Source: Myxococcales bacterium
GTDB lineage: Bacteria; Myxococcota_A; Bradymonadia; UBA7976; UBA1532
NCBI GenBank assembly: GCA_020633555.1
Contig: JACKDL010000003.1
Location: 248,001-312,000 of the forward strand
Length of the DNA stretch: 64,000 nucleotides
Reading direction: 5' to 3'
Of the stretch, positions 9,472-18,779 are shown one piece after another (position 1 is the first letter of the stretch; each line of letters starts with the position of its first letter). The notes under the pieces were generated by a model. That model had not been told where the DNA came from, searched no databases, and saw only the letters and a list, made by a program, of their open reading frames with translations. The position numbers and the translations under genes were made by a program.

Positions 9472-11452
9472 GTGTTCATCTGCCCCGAGTGCCGGTCGGT
9501 CTACGAGGACGCGGGGTCCGTCTGCCCGCGCGACGGCGAGCCGTTGGCCGAGGTGCAGGCGCACCAGACGCGCTCGCGCTACCCCTTGCTGGGCAAGGTG
9601 GTGGGCGACCGCTACCACCTCATCGGCGGGCTGGGGCAAGGCGGGCTGGGCACCGTCTACCTGGCGCAGCACCTGCACCTGGGCCAGCTCTTCGCCGTGA
9701 AGTTCCTGGACCTCGAGACCCTGGGCCTCGAGGTGAAGGACAAGCAGAAGGCCGGTTACCGCAACGACTTCCTGAAAGAGGCCCGGGTGGCCTCGGTCAT
9801 CCGCCACGAGGCGGTGGTGCGGGTCTCGGACTTCGGCGAGTTCGAGGGGCTGCCCTTCCTGGTCATGGAGTACGTCCCAGGCCCCTCCCTGCTGCAGGTC
9901 ATCGCCGCCCGCGGCCGGCTCGAGGTGGCCGAGGCCCTGGCCATCGCCAAGCGCATCGCCGAGGCGCTCGAGGCCTTCCACGAGCGGCGTCTGGTGCACC
10001 GGGATCTGAAGCCCGCCAACGTCATCCTCGATCCCCGGGGCAACGGCCGGCTCACGCTGGTGGATCTGGGGCTGGTGAAGGATCTGTCGGGCCCCGGCGG
10101 CAAGCACTCCACCCACCCGCTGGCCCTGCGCGGCACCCCGGGCTACCTGGCGCCCGAGCAGGTGCCGGCCTGGGTCCTCAGCGGCGCCGGCATCGACCGC
10201 CCTGGCGAGAAGCAGCCGGTGGACGCCCGGGTGGACCTGTACGCCCTGGGGGTGATCCTCTACGAGATGGTGGCCGGCGTCTCGCCGTACCCCGAGGGCA
10301 GCAACACCCAGATCATCGTCTGGAGCTGCACCCGCGACCCCATCCCGCTGGACTCGGTGAAGCCCCCGCTGGCCGAGCTGCTGCCCGGGCTCGAGGGGCT
10401 CATCACCGACACCATGGCGCGGGATCCCGCCCGGCGCCCCCAGAACGCCGCCGAGTTCCTCGAGCGCCTGGAGGCGGTGGCCAGCGGCGACGTCATCGAC
10501 GCCTCGTGGCCGGCCATCGAGGGTGCCAGCCTGTCGGCCAGCGGGCTGCCGGTGCAGGAGGTGCCCCGGCGGCCCTCGCAGCGCCAGGATCCCCCGCGGG
10601 TGCAGACGGTGCAGCCCCGGCCCTCGGTCACCACTTCGTCCGAGCGGGCGCTGCTGGTGCCCCCCATGGCCCGGCCCTCGGCGCCCATGCCGCCCCAACC
10701 CGCCCGCCCCGACGACCTCACCCTGGAGGCCGACGACGACTCGCTCGACGCGTTGCTCGACGGCGTGCCGCTGCCCGGCGACGCCGACGAGGGCGCCCCC
10801 GAGACCCCCACCCGGGTGGACGGCTACGGGCAGGTGCCGGCCGCCGCGCCGCCGGATCACGCCGCGCCCGCCGAGCCTGCGCCTGCGGGCGGGTCGCTGA
10901 AAGTGCTGTGGCTCACCATCCCCGCCTTGCTGGTGGGCGTGGGGCTGGCCCTGTGGCTCAACCGTGACAACGCGCCTACCCCGGTGCAGCCCATCTTCGA
11001 CGCGGGGGCGCCGGCGGTGGTGCCCATCCGGGCGGTGCCGGTCGAGGCCCCCGACGCCACGCCGGCCACGCAGGCGGCGCCGGCCCCGGACGCTGCGCCC
11101 GCCCCGGACGCCGCGCCCGCCAGTCAGGCCGCACCGGCGACCCAGGCCGCGCCCGCGACGAAGGCCGCTCCCCACCCAGGCCGCGCCCGCCACCCAGGCC
11201 GCGCCCGCCACCCAGGCCGCGCCCGCAACCCAGGCCCCTGCCCGCCGCGCCCCCGTGCGGCGGCGCCCGCCCCCCAAGAAGGCCGATCCCGCGGCGCTGC
11301 TGGCCAAGGCCGACGGCCTGTTCCGCCAACGGGACTTCGCCGGGGCCCTGGTGGCCTACCAGGCCTTCCAGCGGGCCGCGGACCCCGGCACCCGGCAGCT
11401 CCACCCCGAGGTGGCCGACCGGATCCGCTTCTGTGAAGCGCAGCTGAAATGA
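9472..11452 (+). CDS. Ser/Thr protein kinase with N-terminal zinc ribbon (frame broken near 11170)
   Basis: The N-terminus is a four-Cys zinc-ribbon-like knuckle (CPEC...CPRDG). A complete Hanks-type kinase domain follows: Gly loop GLGQGGLGTVY, Lys in FAVKFLD, catalytic HRDLKPANV, metal-binding DLG in VDLGLVKD, and the APEQ motif. After an acidic/Pro-rich linker comes one transmembrane helix (VLWLTIPALLVGVGLALWL) and an Ala/Pro/Thr/Gln repeat linker. At the C run near 11170-11173 the frame changes. The natural continuation (TQAAPATQ repeats, then a TPR-like ALLAKADGLFRQRDFAGALVA) is read in the next frame and ends at 11452. Starts at 9460 (ATG) and 9472 (GTG) are both possible. It probably senses extracytoplasmic signals; substrates are unknown. 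The TPR gene follows directly. Confidence 0.85.
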
Positions 11453-11459
11453 TCCGCCG

Positions 11460-11485
11460 CCGCGGGCTCGCGTCGCCCGCGGTTT
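11460..11485 (+). terminator. Weak hairpin terminator
   Basis: A perfect 8-bp stem (11460-11467 with 11475-11482) with a 7-base loop is followed by only three T residues. It lies just after the kinase stop. It may attenuate rather than fully terminate. Confidence 0.45.
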
Positions 11486-11490
11486 GCCCC

Positions 11491-11496
11491 TACCAT
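11491..11496 (+). promoter_or_regulatory. -10-like element adjoining a possible leaderless start
   Basis: TACCAT lies 7 bases before the ATG at 11504, the same geometry as at 9459 and 32941. No -35 box is obvious. Confidence 0.3.
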
Positions 11497-11503
11497 GGCC
11501 GCC

Positions 11504-12412
11504 ATGCGTCGCCTGTCTCTTCTGCCCCTGATCCTGGGGATGCTGGCCCCGCCGGCCCTGGCTGCCGACCGGGTGCAGCCCGAAATGGCCACCCGCTACG
11601 CGCAGGTGGTCAAGCGGGCTGAGGCCGCGGGCAGCCCGCAGGCCGCCATCGAGATCTACGAGGAGGCCCTGCTGGGCTTCGCCTCGGGCTACGGCCGGGT
11701 GCACCTGCGCCTGGGCCAGCTCTACCAGAAGATCAACAAGCCGGCCGAGGCCGCGGCCAACTACCGCGCCTGCATGGAGGATGACCGCGTCGACGACCTC
11801 GACCGCGAGATCATCTGCAAGACCAACCTGGAAGCCAGCACGGTGCCCTTCGAGTTCACGGGGCTGCCCGCGGGGGGCCGGGTGCTCGTCATCCAGCCGG
11901 CGGCCTTCGCGGGCGCCGTGGAGTCGGGCGCGCGGCTGCCGCCCGGCAACCTGGAGGTCACCGTCGAGGCCCCCGGCCGCGCGCCGCGCGCCAGCGCCCT
12001 GCGCCTGCCCCGGGCCCGGCCCTGGCAGGTGATGGTGGGCCTGGCACGCCGGGACGGTCCGCTGGTGCCCGATGGCTTCCTGGGCGGCGCCGGCGGCGGC
12101 GATCAGGCCCCGGGCCTCTTCGACGACGCCAAGGCCGTGGCCCCCATGGATCCCGACAGCGGCGGCGTGGACTGGCGCCTGTGGGGCGGCGGCGGGCTGG
12201 GGCTCGCCCTGGTGGGCACGGGCCTGGCGCTGGGCGTCATGAGCCACGGCCAACTCGACGACGCCCGGGCCGCCCAGGGCGCGGGCACCTGTACGAACTT
12301 CTGTGCCGACGATCTGTCGTCGGCCGAGTCACTGGCCAGCACCGCCGACGCCCTGTGGATCGGCGGCGCGGTGGTGGCCACGGCGGCGGTGGTGTGGTGG
12401 CTGCTCGACTGA
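11504..12412 (+). CDS. Exported TPR-repeat protein with C-terminal membrane segments
   Basis: 302 residues. A cleavable signal peptide (LSLLPLILGMLAPPALAA) precedes a short TPR-like helical region (AIEIYEEALLGFASGYGRVHLRLGQLYQKINKPAEAAANYRA, residues about 35-90). A beta-rich PEGA-like middle follows, and two hydrophobic segments near the C-terminus (around GLGLALVGTGLALGV and AVVATAAVVWWLL). An upstream ATG at 11495 is in frame, but 11504 is preferred because the signal peptide then begins with MRR. It follows the kinase closely, a common arrangement in myxobacteria, and the two may act together. Biochemical function is unknown. Confidence 0.72.
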   Translation: MRRLSLLPLILGMLAPPALAADRVQPEMATRYAQVVKRAEAAGSPQAAIEIYEEALLGFASGYGRVHLRLGQLYQKINKPAEAAANYRACMEDDRVDDLDREIICKTNLEASTVPFEFTGLPAGGRVLVIQPAAFAGAVESGARLPPGNLEVTVEAPGRAPRASALRLPRARPWQVMVGLARRDGPLVPDGFLGGAGGGDQAPGLFDDAKAVAPMDPDSGGVDWRLWGGGGLGLALVGTGLALGVMSHGQLDDARAAQGAGTCTNFCADDLSSAESLASTADALWIGGAVVATAAVVWWLLD

Positions 12413-13546
12413 TCCTCCCCGGCCTGTTCGCCGCGGCCCTCAGCGGCTGCTTCTCGTCCGCGGACTTCTCGGAGTGCACCAGCAGCGTGCAGTGCGGGCG
12501 CGGCTACCGCTGCGAGGCCAACGCCTGCGTGCCCCAGGGCGGCGCCGGGGACGGCGGGGTGGTGGACTTCTCGGGTCGGCCCGATCAGGCCACCGGCGAG
12601 GACGTGCAGGTCATCGAGGGCGGCCGCTTCACCGAGGCCCAGGGCGATCAGAGCTTCCCGGGGAAGACCCTGGTGCTGCGCGGCCAGATCATCGTCGACA
12701 GCCTGTCGGGCGTCACCTTCAGCGCCAAGGCCATCCGCCTCGAGGGCACCCTGGAGGTGCTGGGGCCGGCGGGCGGCCCGGGCGGCGGCGGTGGGGCCGG
12801 CGGGCACACCGATCTGCAGTTCGTGCCCGGCGGGCGGGTCGACAGCCCGCAGCGCGGGTCCCTGGCCAACGGCACCACCGGCGGCGACGGGGGACCGGGG
12901 AGCCGCGGGCTGGGCGTGAACGGCGGCCAGGCGGGCGAGCCGGGCGAGGTGGGCAACCCCGACGGCCTGGCCGGCGGCGACGGCCGCTTCCCCATCACGA
13001 GCTGCGACGATCAGGCCACGCTTCAGGTGGGCTGCAGTGGGGGCGGCGGCGGCGGCGGCAAGGGCGCCAACGGCGGCGCGGTGTGCGACGGCGGCGGCGG
13101 CGGCGGCGGCGGGGGCCGGGGCGCGCGGGCGGCGCGGTGGCGCTGGTGGCCGAGACCCGGATCATCATCGACGGGCAGATCATCGCGGCCGGCTCGGGCG
13201 GCACCGTGGCGCTGGCCCCGATACCCTGGGCGGCCCGCCCTGCGGCGGCGGCGGCGACGACTGCGGGGGCGCGTGCGACACCCGCACCCACGGCTACGGC
13301 GGCGACGGCGCCCAGTCGGGCGGCCCCGGCCAGGGCGGCGGCGAGGGCGCCGGTAGCGGCGGCCGTGGCGGCAACGGCAGCGGCGGCATGATCCGCCTGG
13401 TGGCCCCCCAGATCCAGGTGCCCGCCACCGGCAGCGGCCTGCTCGACGTGGCGGGCGGCGGCGCCGACAACGGCGGCATGGTGGTGGTGCTGGGCGCCGT
13501 GGATGGCCCGCTGGAGGTCCAGGGCGAGACGCTGCGCTGCCCGTGA
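12397..13546 (+). CDS. Gly-rich lipoprotein (two frame breaks)
   Basis: The protein starts at a GTG overlapping the end of the TPR gene (12394 is also possible). It has a signal peptide with lipobox (LSGC), a four-Cys cluster, then a beta-rich segment (IIVDSLSGVTFSAKAIRLEGTLEV) and long Gly/Asn/Asp-rich stretches like those of adhesin or beta-helix proteins. The frame is lost twice. Between about 13107 and 13127 reading must move to the frame encoding GGAVALVAETRIIIDGQ. At the C run 13216-13219 it must move again to the frame encoding DTLGGPPC and ending ETLRCP at 13546. Both shifts are repaired by adding one base to a G or C run. The composite protein is about 383 residues. It is probably a surface protein; no function is recognised. 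Confidence 0.7.
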
Positions 13547-13908
13547 TGAAGCGCCTGCTGCTGGTGGACGACTGCATCGACGTGCACCTGCTGGTGCGGG
13601 CCAAGCTGCGTCGCGCCGGCCGCAGCGACGTGGAGCTGGTGACCGCCACCGACGGCCAGGCGGCCCTGGACTACGCCCAGCCCGAGCGCTTCCCCGACCT
13701 GGTCATCACCGACGTGAACATGCCCCGCTGCGACGGCCCCACCCTGGTGGGCGCCCTGCGGGCGGCGGGCTACCCCGGTCCCATCCTGCTCACCAGCTCG
13801 GCGCCGGCGGCGCTGGTGGCGGGGGCGCAGGCCATGATCGACAAAGGGATCCTGCTCGACGAGCTGGCGGTGTTGCTGGACGCCTGGCTGGGCCCCGCCG
13901 TTAGCTGA
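13546..13908 (+). CDS. Single-domain response regulator (CheY-like receiver)
   Basis: 120 residues forming one receiver domain with no output domain. The acidic pair (LLLVDDC), the phospho-acceptor Asp in DLVITDVNMP and the switch Ser/Thr region (PILLTSSAP) are visible. The usual conserved Lys is probably that in MIDKG, although the spacing is slightly unusual. The ATG shares one base with the TGA of the preceding lipoprotein (TGATG), so translation is likely coupled. An in-frame GTG at 13543 is an alternative start. No histidine kinase is nearby, so the partner is unknown. Confidence 0.85.
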   Translation: MKRLLLVDDCIDVHLLVRAKLRRAGRSDVELVTATDGQAALDYAQPERFPDLVITDVNMPRCDGPTLVGALRAAGYPGPILLTSSAPAALVAGAQAMIDKGILLDELAVLLDAWLGPAVS

Positions 13909-13978
13909 CTGTCGCCTGGGCTGGAACGCCCCTTGCTTCCCCGCGCCGTGAACCCACTCAACCTGTCAGGAACTGCCC

Positions 13979-16081
13979 GTGATCCGGCTCCCCCGCGCCC
14001 TGCTGCCGCTGGCCCTCGGCCTCGCCGCTGTGGGCTGCATCGAAGAGACTGAAGAGGCCCCCCGCCTGGACGACCAGGGCGGCGCCTCCGCCGACGCCAC
14101 CTTGGACGCCGGCGTGCCCGCCGACATGACCCTGCGGCCCGATCTGGCCCCCGACATGGCGCCCCCGCCGCCCGCGTGCGGCAACGAGGACGACCTGCAG
14201 CCGAACCAGACGCTGGCCACGGCGGCCCCCATCGAGGTGGGCTTCAGCCGGCCCGATCTGTTCATCTGCCCCGACACCGAGGACCTGTTCCGGCTGTCGC
14301 TGCAGGCCAACGAGGGCATCACCGTGACCCTGCGGGCCGATCCTCCCGAGACGGATCTGGATCTGTCCATCCTCACCGCCGACGGCACGGTGGTGGGTGA
14401 CAGCGCGGGCGAGACGGGCGAGGAGCAGATTCGGTTCGCGCCGCCCGAGGCCGGCGACTACTTCGTGAAGGTCAACGGCTACCGCGGCCAGGCCACCTTC
14501 TACGCCCTGACGGTGGCGGGCGGCTGCGCGCTGGACGCCCAGTGCCCCGAGGGTCAGGTGTGCAACCGGGCCGAGGGCACCTGCGCGCCCTTCGTGGTGC
14601 CGCAGTGCGGGGCCGACGTGTTCGAGCCCAACGACCGCGACGATCAGGCCGCCGAGGCCATGGTGCCCGGCGAGGTGCGCGGCACCGTGTGCGAAGGCGA
14701 TCGCGACTGGTTCGCCTTCCGGGCCAACGACGGCGACACCATCGATCTGCTGCTGAACTTCCCCGGCCAGGCCGACCTGGATCTGGCGGTCACCGATCTG
14801 CGCACGGGCGCCATCGTGGCGCTGGCGCAGAACGACGCCCGGGTGAACCCCGAGCGGCTGCAGATCCCCAGCATGCCGGCGGGCCGCTACGGCGTGCTGG
14901 TGTTCGGTGGGGCGGGCGACCGCGACGTGAGCTTCACCCTGCAGCTCGCCGGCCGCAGCGACGCCTGCCAGGCCGATCGCGACTGCGGCGACGGCCTGCC
15001 CGTGTGCGACATGGGCGTGTGCCGGGCGGTGGATCAGGCCGAGCCCGTGCCCCTGGGCGGCCGCTGCGACAGCGACCTGGACTGCGGCGCCGAGGCCGAG
15101 CTCTGCTACACCGGCGGCGCCGGCGGCCACGACAACGTGTGCACGGTGCAGTGCCAGGGCGACGCGGACTGCGCGGGCCTGGGCATGGGCGCCACCTGTG
15201 TGCCCGTCACCCGGCGCACCGCCGTGTGCTTCCCCGCCTGCCAGAGCGACGACGACTGCAGCGCGTTCCGTACCTGCCGGGCGAACACCTGCGAGCTGCG
15301 CGGCGAGTGCGCCGCCGACGGCGACTGCGCGCCCACCGAGCGCTGCGAGAGCACCCAGTTCGGCCAGTACTGCGTGCTGGACGGCGACACCCCCGCCTGC
15401 GGCGCCGATCCCGCCCCCTACACCGAGAACGACCGCCGGGGCGACGCCCCCGTGGTGCCGACGGACGGCGTGGAGATCGCTGGGCTGCAGACCTGCGACG
15501 AGGACCGCGACTACTTCCGCTTCGAGGTGCCCGCCGAGGCCGCCGCCTTCACCCTGGAGGTGGCCGCCCGCTTCCGCGAGGGCGTGGACATCGACGTCTA
15601 CGTCTACGACGCCACGGGCGCCCTGGTGGCGGCGGCCACCAGCCCCGACCAGACCACCGAGGTGGCCACCGCCCGCTACATCGCGCCGGGCGCCTACACG
15701 GTGTTCGTCGACCAGTTCAGCAGCGATCGCCTGGAGGACACCGCCTACACCCTGAGCGTGGGCCTGGTGGACAACGACGACGCCTGCACCGCCGAGGGCA
15801 ACCAGTGCGGCAGCACCGAGCCCCTGCGGGCGCTGTGCGACGCCGAGACCGGCGCCTGCCGGGCCATCGACGGCCAGGGCCAGGTGCCCCTGGGCGGCCG
15901 GTGCGACAGCGACAACGACTGCGTGCCCGAGGCCGCGGTGTGCTGGGTGTTCGAGGGCGGCGCGGGCGGGCAGAACATCTGCACCGTCCCCTGCCAGGGC
16001 GAGGGCGACTGCGCGGCCGTGCCCGGCACGGTGTGCACGCCCTTCCAGGGCTTCGCGGCCTGCCTGCCCCCGCGGAACTGA
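13979..16081 (+). CDS. Lipoprotein with three PPC domains and Cys-rich modules
   Basis: 700 residues starting at GTG, with AGGAA 8 bases upstream. A signal peptide with lipobox (LAAVGC) is followed by an Asp/Pro-rich spacer. Three bacterial pre-peptidase C-terminal (PPC) domains are recognisable by their DLDLSILTADG, DLDLAVTDLRTG and DIDVYVYDATG strands, at about residues 60-180, 205-325 and 480-590. Between and after them are Cys-rich knots with SDxDC/DNDC patterns (CDSDLDCGAEAELCYTG, CDSDNDCVPEAAVCW). No enzyme domain is present, so this is probably a surface or matrix protein. It is convergent with the RNase gene. Confidence 0.8.
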   Translation: MIRLPRALLPLALGLAAVGCIEETEEAPRLDDQGGASADATLDAGVPADMTLRPDLAPDMAPPPPACGNEDDLQPNQTLATAAPIEVGFSRPDLFICPDTEDLFRLSLQANEGITVTLRADPPETDLDLSILTADGTVVGDSAGETGEEQIRFAPPEAGDYFVKVNGYRGQATFYALTVAGGCALDAQCPEGQVCNRAEGTCAPFVVPQCGADVFEPNDRDDQAAEAMVPGEVRGTVCEGDRDWFAFRANDGDTIDLLLNFPGQADLDLAVTDLRTGAIVALAQNDARVNPERLQIPSMPAGRYGVLVFGGAGDRDVSFTLQLAGRSDACQADRDCGDGLPVCDMGVCRAVDQAEPVPLGGRCDSDLDCGAEAELCYTGGAGGHDNVCTVQCQGDADCAGLGMGATCVPVTRRTAVCFPACQSDDDCSAFRTCRANTCELRGECAADGDCAPTERCESTQFGQYCVLDGDTPACGADPAPYTENDRRGDAPVVPTDGVEIAGLQTCDEDRDYFRFEVPAEAAAFTLEVAARFREGVDIDVYVYDATGALVAAATSPDQTTEVATARYIAPGAYTVFVDQFSSDRLEDTAYTLSVGLVDNDDACTAEGNQCGSTEPLRALCDAETGACRAIDGQGQVPLGGRCDSDNDCVPEAAVCWVFEGGAGGQNICTVPCQGEGDCAAVPGTVCTPFQGFAACLPPRN

Positions 16082-16106
16082 GCGGGCCCGAGCGCGCCCC
16101 ACGAGC

Positions 16107-16127
16107 CCCCGGCCGCGCCGGCCGGGG
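16107..16127. terminator. Hairpin between convergent genes
   Basis: A perfect 8-bp GC stem (16107-16114 with 16120-16127) lies in the 48-bp gap between two convergent genes. It has no T tract on either side, so termination is only plausible. Confidence 0.35.
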
Positions 16128-16129
16128 CG

Positions 16130-17656
16130 CTACTTCTCCAGGCGGACGGCCACCTCGCCGGCGGCGAACAGTGGCGGCTCGTCATCCACCACCCGGAACT
16201 CGTACTGCTCGAGGTGGAAGTCGCCCCGGGCCTCGATGACGAAGCGCTTGTCCAGCCGCCCCGCCAGCTCCTCGACCATGGAGGCCTCGCTGTCCAGCAG
16301 CGTCTGCGCCACCCGCGGGTGCACGGCGATGTGCACCATGCACTGGTGCATGTACTCGGCCTCGCGGACCATGGCCCGGTAGATCTCGTAGGCCACGGTG
16401 GTGCGGCTCTTCAGCACCCCGGCGCCGTCGCAGTAGAAGCACGGCTCGGTGGTGGTGCGCTGCAGGCTCTCGCGCACCCGCTTGCGGGTCATCTCCACCA
16501 GGCCCAGATCGCTGATCTTGGTGATGTTCGTCTTGGAGCGGTCCTTCTGCAGCGCGTCGGCCAGCGCGCTGTAGACCCGGTCGCGGTTGTGCTCCCGCTC
16601 CATGTCGATGAAGTCGATGATGATGATCCCGCCGATGTTGCGCAGCCGGAGCTGGTGCACCACCTCCACCACCGCCTCGAGGTTGGTGCGCACGATGGTG
16701 TCTTCCAGGTTGCGCTTGCCCACATAGCGGCCGGTGTTCACGTCGATGGCCGTGAGCGCCTCGGTCTGGTCGATGATCAGGTAGCCGCCGCTGGGCAGCC
16801 ACACCTTGCGCCCCAGGGCCCGGTTCAGCTCGATCTCGACCCCGTAGGCGTCGAAGACGGGATCCTCGCCCTCGTAGCGGGCCACCCGGTCCATGAAGCG
16901 GGGCATGAAGCGCCGCATGAAGCGGTCCAGCCGCTGGAATTCCTGGGGATCGTCCACCACGATCCGCGCCAGATCGGGGGTCACCAGATCGCGGGCCGAG
17001 CGCAGCACCAGGTCCAGGTCCTCGTACAGCGTGGCCGGCGCCGGCATGGCCTCCATGCGGGTGAGGATGTCGTTCCAGAGCTGCTGCAGGAACTCCAGAT
17101 CGGCGGCCAGCTCCTCGCGGGTGCGGCCCTCGGCCGCGGTGCGGGCCACGAAGCCGCCGCCTTGGGGCACCAGGGCCTCGAGGATCTCGCGGAGGCGGCG
17201 CCGCTCCTCCTCGTCGGCGATGCGGCGGCTGATGCCCACATGATCCACGGTGGGCATGTACACCAGGTGCCGGCCGGCGATGCTGACGTGGCTGGTGACC
17301 CGGGCGCCCTTGGTGCCGATGGGCTCCTTGGCCACCTGGACCATGATGGCCTGCCCCTCGTCCAGCAGGGCCTGGATGGGGCGGTGGCCGGCGGCGCGGG
17401 CCTCGCTCACCGTCTCGGTGGCCTTGCGGGCGTCGGCCACGTCGGCCACATAGAGGAAGGCGGCGCGTTCCAGGCCGATGTCGACGAAGGCCGCCTGCAT
17501 GCCGGGCAGCACGCGAATGACCCGGCCCTTGTAGATGTTGCCCACCAGGCTCGCTTCGCGGCGGCGCTCGACGTAGATCTCGGCGACCTCGCCGTCCTCG
17601 AGGAGCGCGACGCGGACTTCGTGGGGGGTGCAGTTGTAGACCAGCTCGTTGGGCAT
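16130..17656 (-). CDS. rng: Ribonuclease G/E family endoribonuclease
   Basis: 508 residues, the usual length for RNase G, without the long C-terminal scaffold of RNase E. The order fits the family: an N-terminal S1 RNA-binding part (SLVGNIYKGRVIRVLPGMQAAFVDIGLERAAFLY), the RNase H-like and 5'-sensor regions, the catalytic Asp motifs (ALTAIDVNTGRYVG and GGIIIIDFIDM) and the zinc-link CFYCDGAG. It cuts single-stranded RNA in rRNA maturation and mRNA decay. ATGs at 17656 and 17665 are both possible; the shorter form is chosen because the family typically begins MxxELxxN. It is divergent from the dehydrogenase gene with a short gap. Confidence 0.93.
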   Translation of the reverse strand: MPNELVYNCTPHEVRVALLEDGEVAEIYVERRREASLVGNIYKGRVIRVLPGMQAAFVDIGLERAAFLYVADVADARKATETVSEARAAGHRPIQALLDEGQAIMVQVAKEPIGTKGARVTSHVSIAGRHLVYMPTVDHVGISRRIADEEERRRLREILEALVPQGGGFVARTAAEGRTREELAADLEFLQQLWNDILTRMEAMPAPATLYEDLDLVLRSARDLVTPDLARIVVDDPQEFQRLDRFMRRFMPRFMDRVARYEGEDPVFDAYGVEIELNRALGRKVWLPSGGYLIIDQTEALTAIDVNTGRYVGKRNLEDTIVRTNLEAVVEVVHQLRLRNIGGIIIIDFIDMEREHNRDRVYSALADALQKDRSKTNITKISDLGLVEMTRKRVRESLQRTTTEPCFYCDGAGVLKSRTTVAYEIYRAMVREAEYMHQCMVHIAVHPRVAQTLLDSEASMVEELAGRLDKRFVIEARGDFHLEQYEFRVVDDEPPLFAAGEVAVRLEK

Positions 17657-17717
17657 GCGGCGCATGGTGACGTAACATCGCGCCCCTGCCAAGCGCGCGA
17701 GATCCCGAGGGTTGGCC

Positions 17718-18779
17718 ATGCTGGACCGACTGCAGAGTGAGGGCCTGGAGCAGGTGGTGGGGGTGCACGACCCCGCCAGCGGCCTGCTCGGCGTCATCGT
17801 CATCGACGACACCACCCGTGGCCCCGCCATCGGCGGCTGCCGGCTGGCACGCTACGCCAACGGTGAGGCGGCGCTGGACGACGCCATCCGCCTGGCCCGG
17901 GCCATGACCCTGAAGTGTTCGCTGGCGGGGCTGCCCGCCGGGGGCGGCAAGGGCGTGTTCATCGAGCACGACGGCATCACCGACCGGGCCGCCATGTTGC
18001 GGGCCATGGGCCACTACATCGACAGCCTGGCCGGGCGCTTCTACACCAGCGGCGACCTGGGCATTGGACCCGGGGATCTGGCCGTGGTGCGCGAGACCAC
18101 CCGCTACGTGGCGGTGCCCGACGCCCAGCTCGACCTGGCGGGGGCCGCGGCCGACGGCCTGGTGGCGGGCATGCGCTGCGCCCTGCGCTCGGTGGGCCTG
18201 GGCGCGGACCTGAAGGGGCGCCGCGTGGCGGTGCAGGGGCTGGGGGCCATGGGCGGCCGGCTGGCCCGGCGCCTGGTGGACGCCGGCGCCACGGTGTTCG
18301 GGGCCGATCCCAACCCCGCCGCCGCCCAGGCCGCCGCCCAGGCCGGCGTGCAGCTCGTGGATCCCGCGGCGCTGTTCGACCTGGAGGTGGACATCGTCAG
18401 CCCCTGCGCCGTGGGGGGCATCCTGGACGCCCTGGCCGCCGAGCGGCTGCGCTGCAAGATCGTGTGCGGCGCGGCCAACAACCAGCTCGCCTCCGCCAGC
18501 GTGGACGCCCGCCTGCACGCCCGCGGGGTGGCCTATGTGCCCGACTTCGCGGTGAACGCGGGGGCCGTGGTGCTGGGGGCCAGCCGCTTCTTCGAGAGCG
18601 TGCCCAGCGGCGCCGAGGCCACCGCCCGGGCCGCCGAGCGCATCGGCGAGGTCGTGCAGCGGATCTTCGACGAGGTGCACGCCAGCGGCGATCCCCCGGG
18701 GGCCGTGGCCCTGCGCCTGGCCGAGGCCGGCCTGACCCGCCCGCGCACCGCCGAGCACCAGTGGTGGCCGATCCGCTGA
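17718..18779 (+). CDS. Glu/Leu/Phe/Val dehydrogenase family protein
   Basis: 353 residues. It belongs to the NAD-dependent amino acid dehydrogenases that interconvert branched or aromatic amino acids and 2-oxoacids. The N-terminal substrate domain shows the Gly-rich LPAGGGKGV with the catalytic Lys and TSGDLGIGP with the catalytic Asp. The C-terminal Rossmann domain has VAVQGLGAMGGRLARRL. Leucine/phenylalanine/valine dehydrogenases have this length (about 350-370). The exact substrate cannot be told by eye. The ATG at 17718 follows GAGGG; a TTG two codons upstream is less likely. The next gene overlaps its 3' end, so the two are probably co-transcribed. Confidence 0.88.
   Translation: MLDRLQSEGLEQVVGVHDPASGLLGVIVIDDTTRGPAIGGCRLARYANGEAALDDAIRLARAMTLKCSLAGLPAGGGKGVFIEHDGITDRAAMLRAMGHYIDSLAGRFYTSGDLGIGPGDLAVVRETTRYVAVPDAQLDLAGAAADGLVAGMRCALRSVGLGADLKGRRVAVQGLGAMGGRLARRLVDAGATVFGADPNPAAAQAAAQAGVQLVDPAALFDLEVDIVSPCAVGGILDALAAERLRCKIVCGAANNQLASASVDARLHARGVAYVPDFAVNAGAVVLGASRFFESVPSGAEATARAAERIGEVVQRIFDEVHASGDPPGAVALRLAEAGLTRPRTAEHQWWPIR

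Noticed and set aside
8188..11307. A 1039-codon minus-strand open frame across the guanine deaminase and kinase genes
   Set aside because: It overlaps two recognised genes in other frames and shows no sequence match to any family.
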